A stretch of DNA of 64,000 bases from Vibrio sinaloensis DSM 21326 (GTDB taxonomy: Bacteria > Pseudomonadota > Gammaproteobacteria > Enterobacterales > Vibrionaceae), in contig NZ_AEVT01000098.1 in NCBI RefSeq assembly GCF_000189275.1, positions 62,001 through 126,000 of the forward strand, written 5' to 3'. The position numbers and the translations under genes were made by a program. The notes under the pieces were generated by a model. That model was given only the letters and a program-made list of their open reading frames with translations. It was not told the origin of the DNA and made no database searches. Position 1 is the stretch's first letter. The number at the start of each line of letters is the position of its first letter. Positions 1 through 7,362 of the stretch are shown piece by piece.

Positions 1-12
1 CGAGTAAAGATT

Positions 13-1044
13 ATGAAAATCAAAGCACTATCAAAACTAAAACCTGAAGAAGGTATTTGGATGACTCAGGTCGAGAAACCTGAAGTGGGCCACAATGATA
101 TTTTAATTAAAATTAAGAAAACGGCCATCTGTGGTACTGACGTGCATATCTACAATTGGGACGAGTGGTCGCAAAAGACGTTTCCAGTACCTATGGTGGT
201 AGGTCACGAGTACGTTGGTGAAGTGGTTGAAATCGGTCAGGAAGTTCGTGGCTTTGAGATCGGTGACCGCGTATCAGGTGAAGGCCACATCACTTGTGGT
301 CACTGTCGTAACTGTCGCGGCGGCCGCACACACCTATGTCGCAACACTATCGGTGTTGGCGTAAACCGTGAAGGTGCGTTTGCAGAATACCTTGTCATTC
401 CAGCGTTTAACGCATTCAAAATCCCAGAAGGCATTTCTGACGATCTTGCTTCAATCTTTGACCCGTTTGGTAATGCAGTGCACACCGCGCTTTCTTTCGA
501 TCTCGTGGGTGAAGATGTGCTTATTACGGGTGCGGGTCCAATTGGTATCATGGCTGCGGCAGTCGCAAAACACGTTGGCGCGCGTCACGTGGTTATCACA
601 GATGTGAACGAGTACCGCTTAGAGCTTGCTCGTAAGATGGGCGTAACACGTGCTGTGAATGTTGCGGAAGAAAAACTGGAAGACGTAATGGCTGAACTTG
701 GCATGACAGAAGGCTTCGACGTGGGCCTTGAAATGTCAGGCGTTCAAGCAGCGTTTAGCTCTATGCTGGCAACAATGAACCATGGTGGCCGTATCGCATT
801 ACTCGGTATTCCACCATCAGACATGGGTATCGATTGGAATCAGGTTATCTTCAAAGGTCTGGTGATCAAAGGTATCTACGGACGCGAAATGTTCGAAACT
901 TGGTACAAGATGGCTAGCTTGATTCAATCGGGTCTGGATCTATCGCCTATCATTACTCACCACTACAAGATTGATGACTTCCAAGCTGGCTTCGATGCAA
1001 TGCGTAGCGGTAAGTCCGGCAAAGTTATCCTTGATTGGGAGTAG
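13..1044 (+). CDS. tdh: L-threonine 3-dehydrogenase
   Basis: Cytosolic zinc enzyme that oxidises L-threonine to 2-amino-3-oxobutyrate with NAD+; its product is normally split by Kbl to glycine and acetyl-CoA. The 343 residues match the usual family length. Visible are the catalytic zinc region (TAICGTDVH, Cys about 40, then GHE at about 65), the structural zinc loop with four cysteines (95, 98, 101, 109) and the NAD-binding GAGPIG near 173-178 of a Rossmann fold. The ATG follows a purine-rich AGTAAAGA. kbl usually precedes tdh in one operon and would lie just outside the left edge. A strong hairpin about 130 bases downstream ends the unit. The identification is secure. Confidence 0.97.
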   Translation: MKIKALSKLKPEEGIWMTQVEKPEVGHNDILIKIKKTAICGTDVHIYNWDEWSQKTFPVPMVVGHEYVGEVVEIGQEVRGFEIGDRVSGEGHITCGHCRNCRGGRTHLCRNTIGVGVNREGAFAEYLVIPAFNAFKIPEGISDDLASIFDPFGNAVHTALSFDLVGEDVLITGAGPIGIMAAAVAKHVGARHVVITDVNEYRLELARKMGVTRAVNVAEEKLEDVMAELGMTEGFDVGLEMSGVQAAFSSMLATMNHGGRIALLGIPPSDMGIDWNQVIFKGLVIKGIYGREMFETWYKMASLIQSGLDLSPIITHHYKIDDFQAGFDAMRSGKSGKVILDWE

Positions 1045-1468
1045 GGCAACACAAGGTTAAAATAGGCTTATTGTTGTTTATTGTTCTGCAGGTTAGCAGA
1101 ATAGGTACTTAGCAAAAGTTGGCCCAATTTACATCTAAAGATGCGCTTACTTTCTCCGCAGACAGCTTAGCTGTAATAAAAGTGTCCCATAGATTTATGG
1201 GACACTTTTAGTATTAAGTTTGTGAAACGCATAGGTTGATGGCTCATAAACGTTATGTAAGATCATTTACTCCTTTCTCAGCCTTATCTAGCTCTCTAGA
1301 CACATTTCGACTTGTCTGGTTCACTTGTTTTAGCTGTTTCCCGTATATCTTAGCAACCATGCTGACACCCTAATTACCCACTTGGGCAGCCAAGTAATTA
1401 AGATTTGTGTTGCATATTGTGGTTATACTTTACGCGTTAATCTTCAGTGAACAATCCGGTGGTATGTA
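1045..1468. other. Intergenic stretch after tdh
   Basis: No supported gene. It contains the terminator at 1177-1210 and a second small stem (ACTTGG/CCAAGT with loop GCAG, 1380-1395) about 75 bases before the lipoprotein gene. The rest shows no motif that I can name. Confidence 0.6.
1177..1210 (+). terminator. Rho-independent terminator after tdh
   Basis: A perfect 15-bp stem (1177-1191 with 1196-1210) closes on a GATT loop and ends in TTTTA. It is A/T-flanked on both sides, so it could stop transcription from either strand. Confidence 0.88.
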
Positions 1469-2065
1469 ATGAAACAAAGGTCTTTGCTTCTAATTCTTGT
1501 TCTTTGTGGATGTAATAGCCTAAGCGGAGGAGGAAGCAGTGCATCGGAAGCGGTCTTACCGAGTACTAATGATGTGGAATTGACACCTCAGCTGATAGAG
1601 CAGTTAAAATCTCAACCTACGATTGATGATCAGCTAGGTATACTCTATGACAAGTTCGAACCATTGCTCGATCGCAGCGACTCATTAGTGGGTGCCGACG
1701 TAAATGAGGATGGTATTCGCGATGATATTGAAGCTTTCATTGATGCTCTTCAAATATCAGAACCAGAGAGAAGGGCAATTAAGCAGGATGCACGAAATGC
1801 ACAGGAAGTGTTATTCCATGACTTCACTGATAAAACATATGAAAACAAGAAAACAGCGTTCAATATAATTAAAGGTTATGAAAAGGTTGTCGCATGCAAA
1901 GGTTATGTTGGCATACCTGTAGATGACCGGATCAATACTTCTCGGACGATTACAGCGCTGACTTATAATACTAAAGCCAGAGTCATGGCATACCTTGCTT
2001 TCAATCGTATTCTCAGCGGTACTGCTTCTACATCCCTGGGTTTTGAGGGACAGTACTGTGAATAA
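1469..2065 (+). CDS. Putative lipoprotein of unknown function
   Basis: A 198-residue protein with a short hydrophobic leader ending in VLCGC, which fits a lipoprotein signal with lipidation on the second Cys (about residue 15), followed by a Ser/Gly-rich linker. Residues about 75-90 contain DVNEDGIRDDIEAF, an Asp-rich loop like the calcium-binding loops of EF-hand or thrombospondin type 3 repeats. Two further cysteines lie in the C-terminal half and could form a disulphide in the periplasm. GGTGG lies six bases before the ATG. It stands alone between tdh and the Fic gene. I do not recognise the family; calcium binding is inferred from one loop only. Confidence 0.7.
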   Translation: MKQRSLLLILVLCGCNSLSGGGSSASEAVLPSTNDVELTPQLIEQLKSQPTIDDQLGILYDKFEPLLDRSDSLVGADVNEDGIRDDIEAFIDALQISEPERRAIKQDARNAQEVLFHDFTDKTYENKKTAFNIIKGYEKVVACKGYVGIPVDDRINTSRTITALTYNTKARVMAYLAFNRILSGTASTSLGFEGQYCE

Positions 2066-2271
2066 ATTAAGCCAGCGGCATTAGTACCAGACGTTTTGAT
2101 GAGTGGTAATTACAAGCTGGAGGCAAAAGAATTCGCAGAACTGTGTGACCTTCATTCAGGACTTTTTGGCAAAGTTTTGGGCTTAGCGACTAAATTTGTG
2201 GCGTTTGGGTCTAGGAGAATCACGTTGGTGTCGGCCGCCGTGAGATTTGATTTGAATACACTTAATTATCA

Positions 2272-2320
2272 AATCACACTTTGAGTTGAATAACTTGAGT
2301 ATTCAACTCATAATGTGATT
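2272..2320. promoter_or_regulatory. Large imperfect palindrome before the Fic gene
   Basis: The inner arms GAGTTGAATA (2283-2292) and TATTCAACTC (2300-2309) are perfect and are flanked by AATCACA and TGTGATT halves, giving about 20 paired positions around a 7-base centre. There is no T-run after it. It ends about 35 bases before the Fic start codon, so an operator or a hairpin in the leader are both possible. Confidence 0.6.
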
Positions 2321-2354
2321 CGAATAGTATTAACTTTCAAATCAAGGTATAGCG

Positions 2355-3452
2355 ATGTGGATCTGGGAACAGCCGAGCTGGCCTCACTTTAATTGGGATA
2401 AAACGGTCGTTGAGCCGCTGCTTAGGCAAACACGATTGAACCAAGGTATCTTACTTGGGAAGATGACGAGCCAGCCTAAGGATCACAATGAGAGCTTGCT
2501 TGATACCTTGCTCGCCAACATTGTTCATTCCAGCGCCATCGAAGGTGAAAAACTCAATGCTTTTTCTGTTCGTTCCTCGCTAGCAAATAGACTCGGTTTG
2601 GCAGAAGATCATCCTTTTCCAACGACAGAACAAACCGACGGACTTGCTGAGATTATGCTCGATGCTGTCGACAATCTAGATGCTCCCCTTACACTAGAAA
2701 GAATCCTACATTGGCACGATAGGCTTTTTCCTGAAGGGTACACTCTGTTTAATCCTGTTGTTGGAGGTCAGCTCAGAGGAGCTGCGCCTATGCAGGTTGT
2801 TTCCGGACGAATTGATAGACCTGTTGTTCACTTTGAAGCGCCAGGAAGAGAGCGGCTTGATACAGAACTCGCTCAATTTGTTGAATGGTTTAATCATTCA
2901 AAGCAAGACATGACTTTAGATCCGTTGCTTCGAGCAGCCATTACACACCTTTGGTTTGTGACCCTTCACCCACTAGATGATGGCAATGGTCGAATTACTC
3001 GTCTTCTTACGGATTTGGCATTGGCTCAAGCGGATAAGCAGTCCGTCCGTTTCTATGCCATGTCTGTAGGCATATTAACGAATCGCAAAAGCTACTATGA
3101 AATCTTAGAAAGTACGCAGAAGGGTGATGTCGATATTACGTCGTGGATAGTATGGTTTCTAGATGTGCTGAATGAAACGTTTGGGGACGTCTTAAAAGAG
3201 ATTGAACGAACCGTGTTTAAAACCAACTTTTGGCGACATGTCGATCAAACCCAATTAGTGCAAGAACAAGTGAAAGTGCTAAATCGAATGCTTGATGGAG
3301 ACTTTGTCGACGGTATTAATACCTCCCAATACCACAAAGTTGCGAAAGTCAGTAAACCAACCGCGACTCGCCACCTAACCGCGTTATTAGAGCAGGGATG
3401 TTTAATCAAATCAGGTGCCGGACGAAGTACGCGATATCTGCTTGCTAAATAA
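2355..3452 (+). CDS. Fic family protein with DUF4172 N-terminus and C-terminal winged helix
   Basis: Fic enzymes transfer AMP or related groups from nucleotides to hydroxyls of target proteins. The 365 residues begin with a DUF4172-like segment (MWIWEQPSWPHFNWD). Residues 59-64 (SSAIEG) match the inhibitory motif S/T-x-x-x-E-G/N, placed before the core as in self-inhibited class II Fic proteins. The catalytic loop HPLDDGNGR (205-213) is complete, with catalytic His 205. The last 75 residues (SKPTATRHLTALLEQG...) look like a winged helix-turn-helix, so the protein may also bind DNA. A palindrome lies just upstream. No partner antitoxin gene is seen; the internal Glu would do that job. Target and physiological role are unknown. 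Confidence 0.93.
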   Translation: MWIWEQPSWPHFNWDKTVVEPLLRQTRLNQGILLGKMTSQPKDHNESLLDTLLANIVHSSAIEGEKLNAFSVRSSLANRLGLAEDHPFPTTEQTDGLAEIMLDAVDNLDAPLTLERILHWHDRLFPEGYTLFNPVVGGQLRGAAPMQVVSGRIDRPVVHFEAPGRERLDTELAQFVEWFNHSKQDMTLDPLLRAAITHLWFVTLHPLDDGNGRITRLLTDLALAQADKQSVRFYAMSVGILTNRKSYYEILESTQKGDVDITSWIVWFLDVLNETFGDVLKEIERTVFKTNFWRHVDQTQLVQEQVKVLNRMLDGDFVDGINTSQYHKVAKVSKPTATRHLTALLEQGCLIKSGAGRSTRYLLAK

Positions 3453-3470
3453 AGTAAGTGGTAAGTAGAT

Positions 3471-3487
3471 AGGCGTATATTGCGCCT
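3471..3487 (+). terminator. Weak hairpin after the Fic gene
   Basis: AGGCG and CGCCT form a short stem around TATATTG about 20 bases after the stop codon. There is no strong T-run, so termination is only possible. Confidence 0.35.
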
Positions 3488-3639
3488 GGTACTCTTTCAT
3501 TACTTACTGACAAATCAGTTACGCTCGCTGTGGATTTGCTTCCAAGAAGGAAGTGCAATCATAGTTTTCACCCTGTTTGAGGTTCGATAGCTCAACGTAC
3601 TATGTGCTCGGTTTCATTTAATTGAAAAAAGGAGCATAT

Positions 3640-4356
3640 ATGAAACGGACCATCATGGCGTTTACGCTGACAATGGCACTTGCTAGCAGTGTTAACGCGG
3701 CCGATTGGGGATACAAAGGAGAACATGGCCCAGAGCATTGGGGGGATTTCGCCTCTGAGTGCGCGAGTGGTGTCAATCAAAGTCCGATCAATATTGAGTC
3801 GGCAACCGATGCAAGTCTATCCAAATTGCAATTTGATTATCAAGGTAAGGTGATTTCCTTACTGAATAATGGCCACACGTTGCAAACAAGCCTTGAGGGA
3901 AACAACACACTTACGGTTGATGGCAAGGTGTTTTCACTTAAGCAGTTCCACTTCCATACGCCGTCAGAGAACCATGTTGATGGCAAAGAATATCCATTAG
4001 AAGCGCATTTTGTTCATGCTGATAAAGCTGGGCATCTCGCAGTGGTCGCGGTGTTCTTCGAGTTGGGTAAGGCGAACCCAGATCTGGCTCAGCTGCTCGC
4101 AACAGTGCCGAGCGCAAACAGTGATGTGGCGATTAAAATCCCATTTGATGCTGACGCTCTGCTTACCAATACGAACGACTATTACCGATTCAATGGCTCG
4201 TTGACGACGCCACCGTGTTCTGAAGGCGTACGATGGTTGGTATTAAAGGCACCACAAACGGTGTCTGCAGAGCAGGTAAAATTGTTCAATCAAGCCATGG
4301 GTAACAACAATCGCCCACTGCAAAGCTTGAATGCTCGTATCGTAACGCAGAGCTAA
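3640..4356 (+). CDS. cah: Periplasmic alpha-class carbonic anhydrase
   Basis: Zinc enzyme that interconverts CO2 and bicarbonate in the periplasm. The ATG at 3640 is chosen over an in-frame TTG 18 bases upstream because AAAAAAGGAG sits five bases before it and a clean signal peptide then starts at residue 1 (MKRTIMAFTLTMALASSVNA, cleavage before ADWGYKG). Family marks are QSPINI, QFHFHTPSEN with two of the three zinc histidines, the third His in LEAHFVH, and GSLTTPPCSEGVRW near the C-terminus. The 238-residue length is typical. It appears monocistronic. The bicarbonate formed may serve pH buffering or uptake; that part is inference. Confidence 0.95.
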   Translation: MKRTIMAFTLTMALASSVNAADWGYKGEHGPEHWGDFASECASGVNQSPINIESATDASLSKLQFDYQGKVISLLNNGHTLQTSLEGNNTLTVDGKVFSLKQFHFHTPSENHVDGKEYPLEAHFVHADKAGHLAVVAVFFELGKANPDLAQLLATVPSANSDVAIKIPFDADALLTNTNDYYRFNGSLTTPPCSEGVRWLVLKAPQTVSAEQVKLFNQAMGNNNRPLQSLNARIVTQS

Positions 4357-4363
4357 TAACAAA

Positions 4364-4391
4364 AAGCCCCGCCTAAGATTGGGTGGGGCTT
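4364..4391. terminator. Hairpin after the carbonic anhydrase gene
   Basis: AAGCCCCGCCT pairs with GGGTGGGGCTT around a six-base loop, with a wobble pair. The T-run lies on the minus-strand side (AAAAA before the stem), so it may act leftward more strongly than on the carbonic anhydrase transcript. Confidence 0.6.
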
Positions 4392-4541
4392 GCCACACGA
4401 GAAACAGATCATTAAGTCGATAGCGAATATTCTTAATCATGCTGGAATTGGTCGCGCGAGGCGATTGAGGCTGAAAAGGTAATTGGGCGATTTTGAAGTA
4501 AGCGCAGTTATAAAAGGTGGCGAAAAACTAACGGTTACAAA

Positions 4542-4565
4542 AACGCCAGCATTTACGCTGGCGTT
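4542..4565 (-). terminator. Terminator of the leftward unknown gene
   Basis: AACGCCAGC pairs with GCTGGCGTT around ATTTAC; read on the minus strand it is followed by a T-run. It lies directly after the stop of the 4570-5010 gene. Confidence 0.8.
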
Positions 4566-4569
4566 GTCT

Positions 4570-5010
4570 TTACTGACCGATTTGAGCATATTGCCTTAAC
4601 AAATCAGTGAGGGTAGTGACCCATTCCAAGGCGTTATTAGGGGCTTGTTTAAGCAGCACTTCCACATGATTACAATGAGTTTCTAATGGGATTGCGCGAT
4701 CGAGTTGGAAAGAAGAGGCATAAAAATGCCAAAGCAATAGTCTTTGCATGCGCACAGTATTTTGAGCTTGGTTATCAGACTCACTAAATAGCGCTGGGAC
4801 TTCACTTAAAGCAATAGCGCTCATGCGCAACATGGCATCAAACCTTGCTTCTAGCATTTTGTCTTCAGATTCAGTCTCTTCTTGATCGAAGGTAAACAAC
4901 TCGTTCATGGATTCTTCCGGAACCAGTCGCTGAATCATACGCATGCTCAGTTCTTCCAGCTCTTCACGTGAAGTCGTGGATAAAGAAGCGAAGGTGTAAT
5001 CACGTTCCAT
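4570..5010 (-). CDS. Conserved-looking hypothetical protein
   Basis: A 146-residue soluble protein that I do not recognise. It has no signal peptide or membrane segment, is acidic in its first half (a stretch DQEETESEDK near residue 43), and appears mostly helical, with Leu-rich helices at about 75-100 and in the C-terminus. It has its own terminator and a leader of its own, so it looks like a real single-gene unit. Nothing in the neighbourhood suggests a role; the flanking genes are on the other strand. Confidence 0.6.
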   Translation of the reverse strand: MERDYTFASLSTTSREELEELSMRMIQRLVPEESMNELFTFDQEETESEDKMLEARFDAMLRMSAIALSEVPALFSESDNQAQNTVRMQRLLLWHFYASSFQLDRAIPLETHCNHVEVLLKQAPNNALEWVTTLTDLLRQYAQIGQ

Positions 5011-5082
5011 TGTTGTCTCTCACAAATTAAATTTGCGCGTATTGTATACCGAGAAGGGCAGTTCGCAAGTTATAACAAAAAA

Positions 5083-5102
5083 GCCCTACCAAAAGGTAGG
5101 GC
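5083..5102 (-). terminator. Leftward terminator without a clear gene
   Basis: GCCCTACC pairs perfectly with GGTAGGGC around AAAA, and the minus strand continues in TTTTTT. It can only serve a transcript coming from the right, where no annotated leftward gene exists. Confidence 0.8.
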
Positions 5103-5120
5103 AAAGTCTGTTGTGTTTGT

Positions 5121-5210
5121 TTAGCCGCTGACGTTGTTAGGAATTGATTTTGTTTGTACGTTAGTTGACACACCATTAAAGCTAGATGGTGTTCGAGTAT
5201 TTGCCCAATT
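5121..5210 (-). pseudogene. Possible remnant or very small leftward gene
   Basis: Twenty-nine sense codons (NWANTRTPSSFNGV ... SIPNNVSG) lie between two in-frame stops on the minus strand, ending 18 bases before a strong leftward terminator. The composition looks protein-like and the spacing fits a real 3' end, but no ATG, GTG or TTG with a ribosome site opens the full stretch. It may be a decayed gene, a small gene with an odd start, or chance. Confidence 0.3.
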
Positions 5211-5358
5211 TTATTTCCAAATGATATCGATTACATATCATAAAGTGTGATCTTTGTTCATGGTTTTATAGCACTTAAGTGCATAAAAGTAGTGGGTGGT
5301 CAGCACAGAAGATTTATCGAGAACCTCATTTTTTCCCCATTTCGTACATAGAGTGAAC

Positions 5359-5374
5359 GCTTGAACGTTTGCGT
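5359..5374. promoter_or_regulatory. PurR/CytR-like operator before nupC
   Basis: The sequence ends in AACGTTTGCGT, a perfect right half of the PurR consensus ACGCAAACGTTTGCGT (12 of 16 positions overall). LacI-family regulators of purine and nucleoside genes bind such CG-centred sites. The binder is inferred. Confidence 0.45.
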
Positions 5375-5381
5375 AAAAATA

Positions 5382-5397
5382 TGTGATGAATATCTCA
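5382..5397. promoter_or_regulatory. CRP-like site before nupC
   Basis: TGTGATGAATATCTCA resembles TGTGA-N6-TCACA with one perfect half. It lies eight bases from the LacI-family-like site, an arrangement known for CytR/CRP control of nucleoside genes. A TATACT at 5408-5413 could be a -10 box, but that would place CRP close to -30, so the promoter geometry is uncertain. Confidence 0.45.
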
Positions 5398-5411
5398 TAC
5401 TGTTCGCTATA

Positions 5412-5525
5412 CTTTCCGCCCGGTTGAGAGCAACTGCTCTGCCAATACAAGCCGTCACACGGAAAGGTGAATGACCCCACGGACCGGACCAGCTACCTAT
5501 TGAATGCTTGTAGAGGTGATCTTTA
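5412..5525 (+). promoter_or_regulatory. Structured 5' leader of the nucleoside transporter, possible cis-regulatory RNA
   Basis: Nested helices can be drawn: CTTTCCG (5412-5418) with CGGAAAG (5460-5466), CGG (5421-5423) with CCG (5452-5454), and AGAGC (5427-5431) with GCTCT (5436-5440) capped by AACT. CCGGT in the first domain could instead pair with ACCGG downstream, and ACCT near 5493 could pair with the AGGT of the ribosome site. It does not match any riboswitch consensus that I know. Confidence 0.4.
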
Positions 5526-6734
5526 ATGAATGTTTTATTCGGTTTAATCGGTGTTGTAGCACTGTTGTTGTGTGCAGTTCTACTGTCTGAAAGTCGTAAA
5601 TCGATCAATTGGAAAACAGTGTCACGTGCACTGATGCTTCAAGTTGGTTTTGCGGCCTTAGTATTGTATTTCCCTTGGGGCCAAGCGGCACTAACCAGTT
5701 TAAGTAGTGGGGTTTCAAGCCTCCTAGGTTTTGCTGATGAAGGTATCGCGTTCTTGTTTGGTGACCTTGCCAATACAGGCTTCATCTTCGCGGTTCGTGT
5801 CCTACCTATCATTATCTTCTTTAGTGCTTTAATCTCCGCTCTCTATTACCTAGGTATAATGCAAAAAGTCATCGAGTTTATTGGTGGCGGCATTCAAAAA
5901 TTCCTTGGCACCAGTAAAGCTGAATCATTGGTTGCGACTGGCAATATCTTCCTCTCTCAAGGTGAGTCTCCACTTCTTGTTCGCCCATTCTTATCTCGAA
6001 TGACTCGCTCTGAGCTGTTTGCTGTTATGGCTGGCGGTATGGCTTCGGTCGCTGGCTCTGTACTGGGTGGTTATGCTGGTTTAGGTGTCGAGCTAAAATA
6101 CCTTATTGCAGCGAGCTTTATGGCCGCTCCGGGTAGTTTGATGATGGCGAAAATCATCGTCCCAGAGCGTGACACACCAATTGATCAGTCAGATATCGAG
6201 ATGGGGCAGGCGGAAGAGAGCAATGTGATTGATGCTCTTGCTAGTGGCGCGATGAACGGTATGAAAGTCGCGGTTGCTGTGGGTACCATGCTGATCGCCT
6301 TCGTCAGTGTTATTGCAATGGTTAATACCGGTTTAGAAAGCCTAGGAGAAGTAGCTGGATTTACAGGAATTACACTGCAAGCTTTGTTTGGTTACCTGTT
6401 TTCGCCTCTTGCTTGGGTGATTGGTGTACCAAGTAATGAAGTGTTGATGGCGGGTTCTTACATTGGTCAGAAGATCGTGATGAACGAGTTTGTTGCATTC
6501 ATCGACTTTGTTGAACACAAGGCACTGTTATCTGAGCATACACAAGTGATTGTTACCTTTGCACTGTGCGGCTTTGCCAATATCGGTTCGATCGCGATTC
6601 AACTTGGTTCAATTGGTGTTATCGCTCCTGACCGCCGTGCTGAAGTGGCGAACTTAGGTATCAAAGCTGTACTTGCGGGTACCTTGGCTAACTTAATGAG
6701 CGCGTGTTTAGCAGGTATCTTTATTTTGCTTTAA
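5526..6734 (+). CDS. nupC: NupC-family concentrative nucleoside transporter
   Basis: Inner-membrane symporter that brings nucleosides into the cell with protons or sodium. The 402 residues contain about ten hydrophobic segments, the QGESPLLVRPF helical hairpin around residue 144, and the CNT family signature G-x-K-x3-N-E-F-V-A (GQKIVMNEFVAF, about 313-324). Length is typical for bacterial NupC. The start has AGAGGTGAT about six bases upstream. The long leader with LacI-family-like and CRP-like sites and stable helices points to control by nucleoside supply and carbon status. A terminator follows at once, so it is monocistronic. Exact nucleoside preference cannot be read from the sequence. Confidence 0.95.
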   Translation: MNVLFGLIGVVALLLCAVLLSESRKSINWKTVSRALMLQVGFAALVLYFPWGQAALTSLSSGVSSLLGFADEGIAFLFGDLANTGFIFAVRVLPIIIFFSALISALYYLGIMQKVIEFIGGGIQKFLGTSKAESLVATGNIFLSQGESPLLVRPFLSRMTRSELFAVMAGGMASVAGSVLGGYAGLGVELKYLIAASFMAAPGSLMMAKIIVPERDTPIDQSDIEMGQAEESNVIDALASGAMNGMKVAVAVGTMLIAFVSVIAMVNTGLESLGEVAGFTGITLQALFGYLFSPLAWVIGVPSNEVLMAGSYIGQKIVMNEFVAFIDFVEHKALLSEHTQVIVTFALCGFANIGSIAIQLGSIGVIAPDRRAEVANLGIKAVLAGTLANLMSACLAGIFILL

Positions 6735-6753
6735 CCCAGTCTGAGTGTTTATC

Positions 6754-6783
6754 AGCCCGAATAGGAAACTATTCGGGCTTTTT
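6754..6783 (+). terminator. Terminator after nupC
   Basis: AGCCCGAATAG pairs with CTATTCGGGCT around GAAA, followed by TTTTT. Confidence 0.92.
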
Positions 6784-6817
6784 GATCGTAGTAACAAAGA
6801 AAACTCGAGGAAGAACG

Positions 6818-7273
6818 ATGAACAACGATAAAGACTCAGTTTCGATTATGCTACGCCTTGGCTATTTGGGCCTTATCCCTTTTGTATTCAGTCTAATCTG
6901 CATTTTTACTGGTATCAGTGTTAGAGGATTAACGGGTGTGGAGATGTTTGTTTCCTACAGTGTGGTGATTCTTAGCTTCTTGTCTGGCGTGATTTGGGGG
7001 AATGGAATCGACCATTCAATCGATAAAATCAGCCGCAATGCGTTGCTGCTCAGTAACCTTTTCGCCGTAATGACGTGGGCCGTATTACTGCTTGCTCGGG
7101 AAAATACCGCCTTAGCGCTGCTGCTACTGGCTATTGGATACGGTTTAGTTTGGTTTTCAGAGCGGGCGATAAGAGTGGCAGAGAAAGAACGAAAACCGGC
7201 AGGGTATAAAGCACTTCGAGCAAGGCTGACATCGGGCGTTGTGATTATGCATTGCATTGCGCTTATCGCCTAA
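6818..7273 (+). CDS. DUF3429 family membrane protein
   Basis: A 151-residue inner-membrane protein with four to five hydrophobic segments and a charged stretch near the C-terminus (RAIRVAEKERKPAGYKALR). The fold and the LGYLGLIPF opening match the DUF3429 family, whose function is not known. The ATG at 6818 is preferred because GAGGAAG lies six bases upstream; longer in-frame readings run back over the nupC terminator. It lies between the nucleoside carrier and peptidase T without evidence of co-transcription with either. Confidence 0.8.
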   Translation: MNNDKDSVSIMLRLGYLGLIPFVFSLICIFTGISVRGLTGVEMFVSYSVVILSFLSGVIWGNGIDHSIDKISRNALLLSNLFAVMTWAVLLLARENTALALLLLAIGYGLVWFSERAIRVAEKERKPAGYKALRARLTSGVVIMHCIALIA

Positions 7274-7362
7274 AACCTGATTTATAGCAAAATCTCGATG
7301 ACTAGAAGGCGTAGGATGGTCGCCAATTAGTTAAGAATCATAAAATAAAAAGAGATACCGCT

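Larger units (their letters stand above)
5011..5525. other. Complex 515-base regulatory region before the nucleoside transporter
   Basis: Holds a leftward terminator (5083-5102), a short leftward reading stretch ending just before it (5121-5210), a LacI-family-like half-palindrome (5359-5374), a CRP-like site (5382-5397) and a structured leader (5412-5525). No complete gene is supported. Confidence 0.6.

Noticed and set aside
2096..2284. A 62-codon rightward reading frame between the lipoprotein and Fic genes
   Set aside because: No ribosome site, no recognisable domain, and it ends inside the palindrome arm; likely chance.
4243..4440. A leftward frame overlapping the end of the carbonic anhydrase gene, which could explain the leftward T-run at 4364-4391
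   Set aside because: It is mostly antisense to a well-supported gene, has no ribosome site and a protein-unlike composition; the hairpin lies inside it rather than after it.
5412..5525. Identity of the nupC leader with a known riboswitch (c-di-GMP, TPP, purine, glycine)
   Set aside because: None of the conserved core sequences of these aptamers could be found; only the helices support a function.
5238..5608. Two overlapping leftward frames upstream of and into nupC
   Set aside because: They overlap the leader and start of nupC in antisense, lack ribosome sites and do not read into the 29-codon stretch as one protein.
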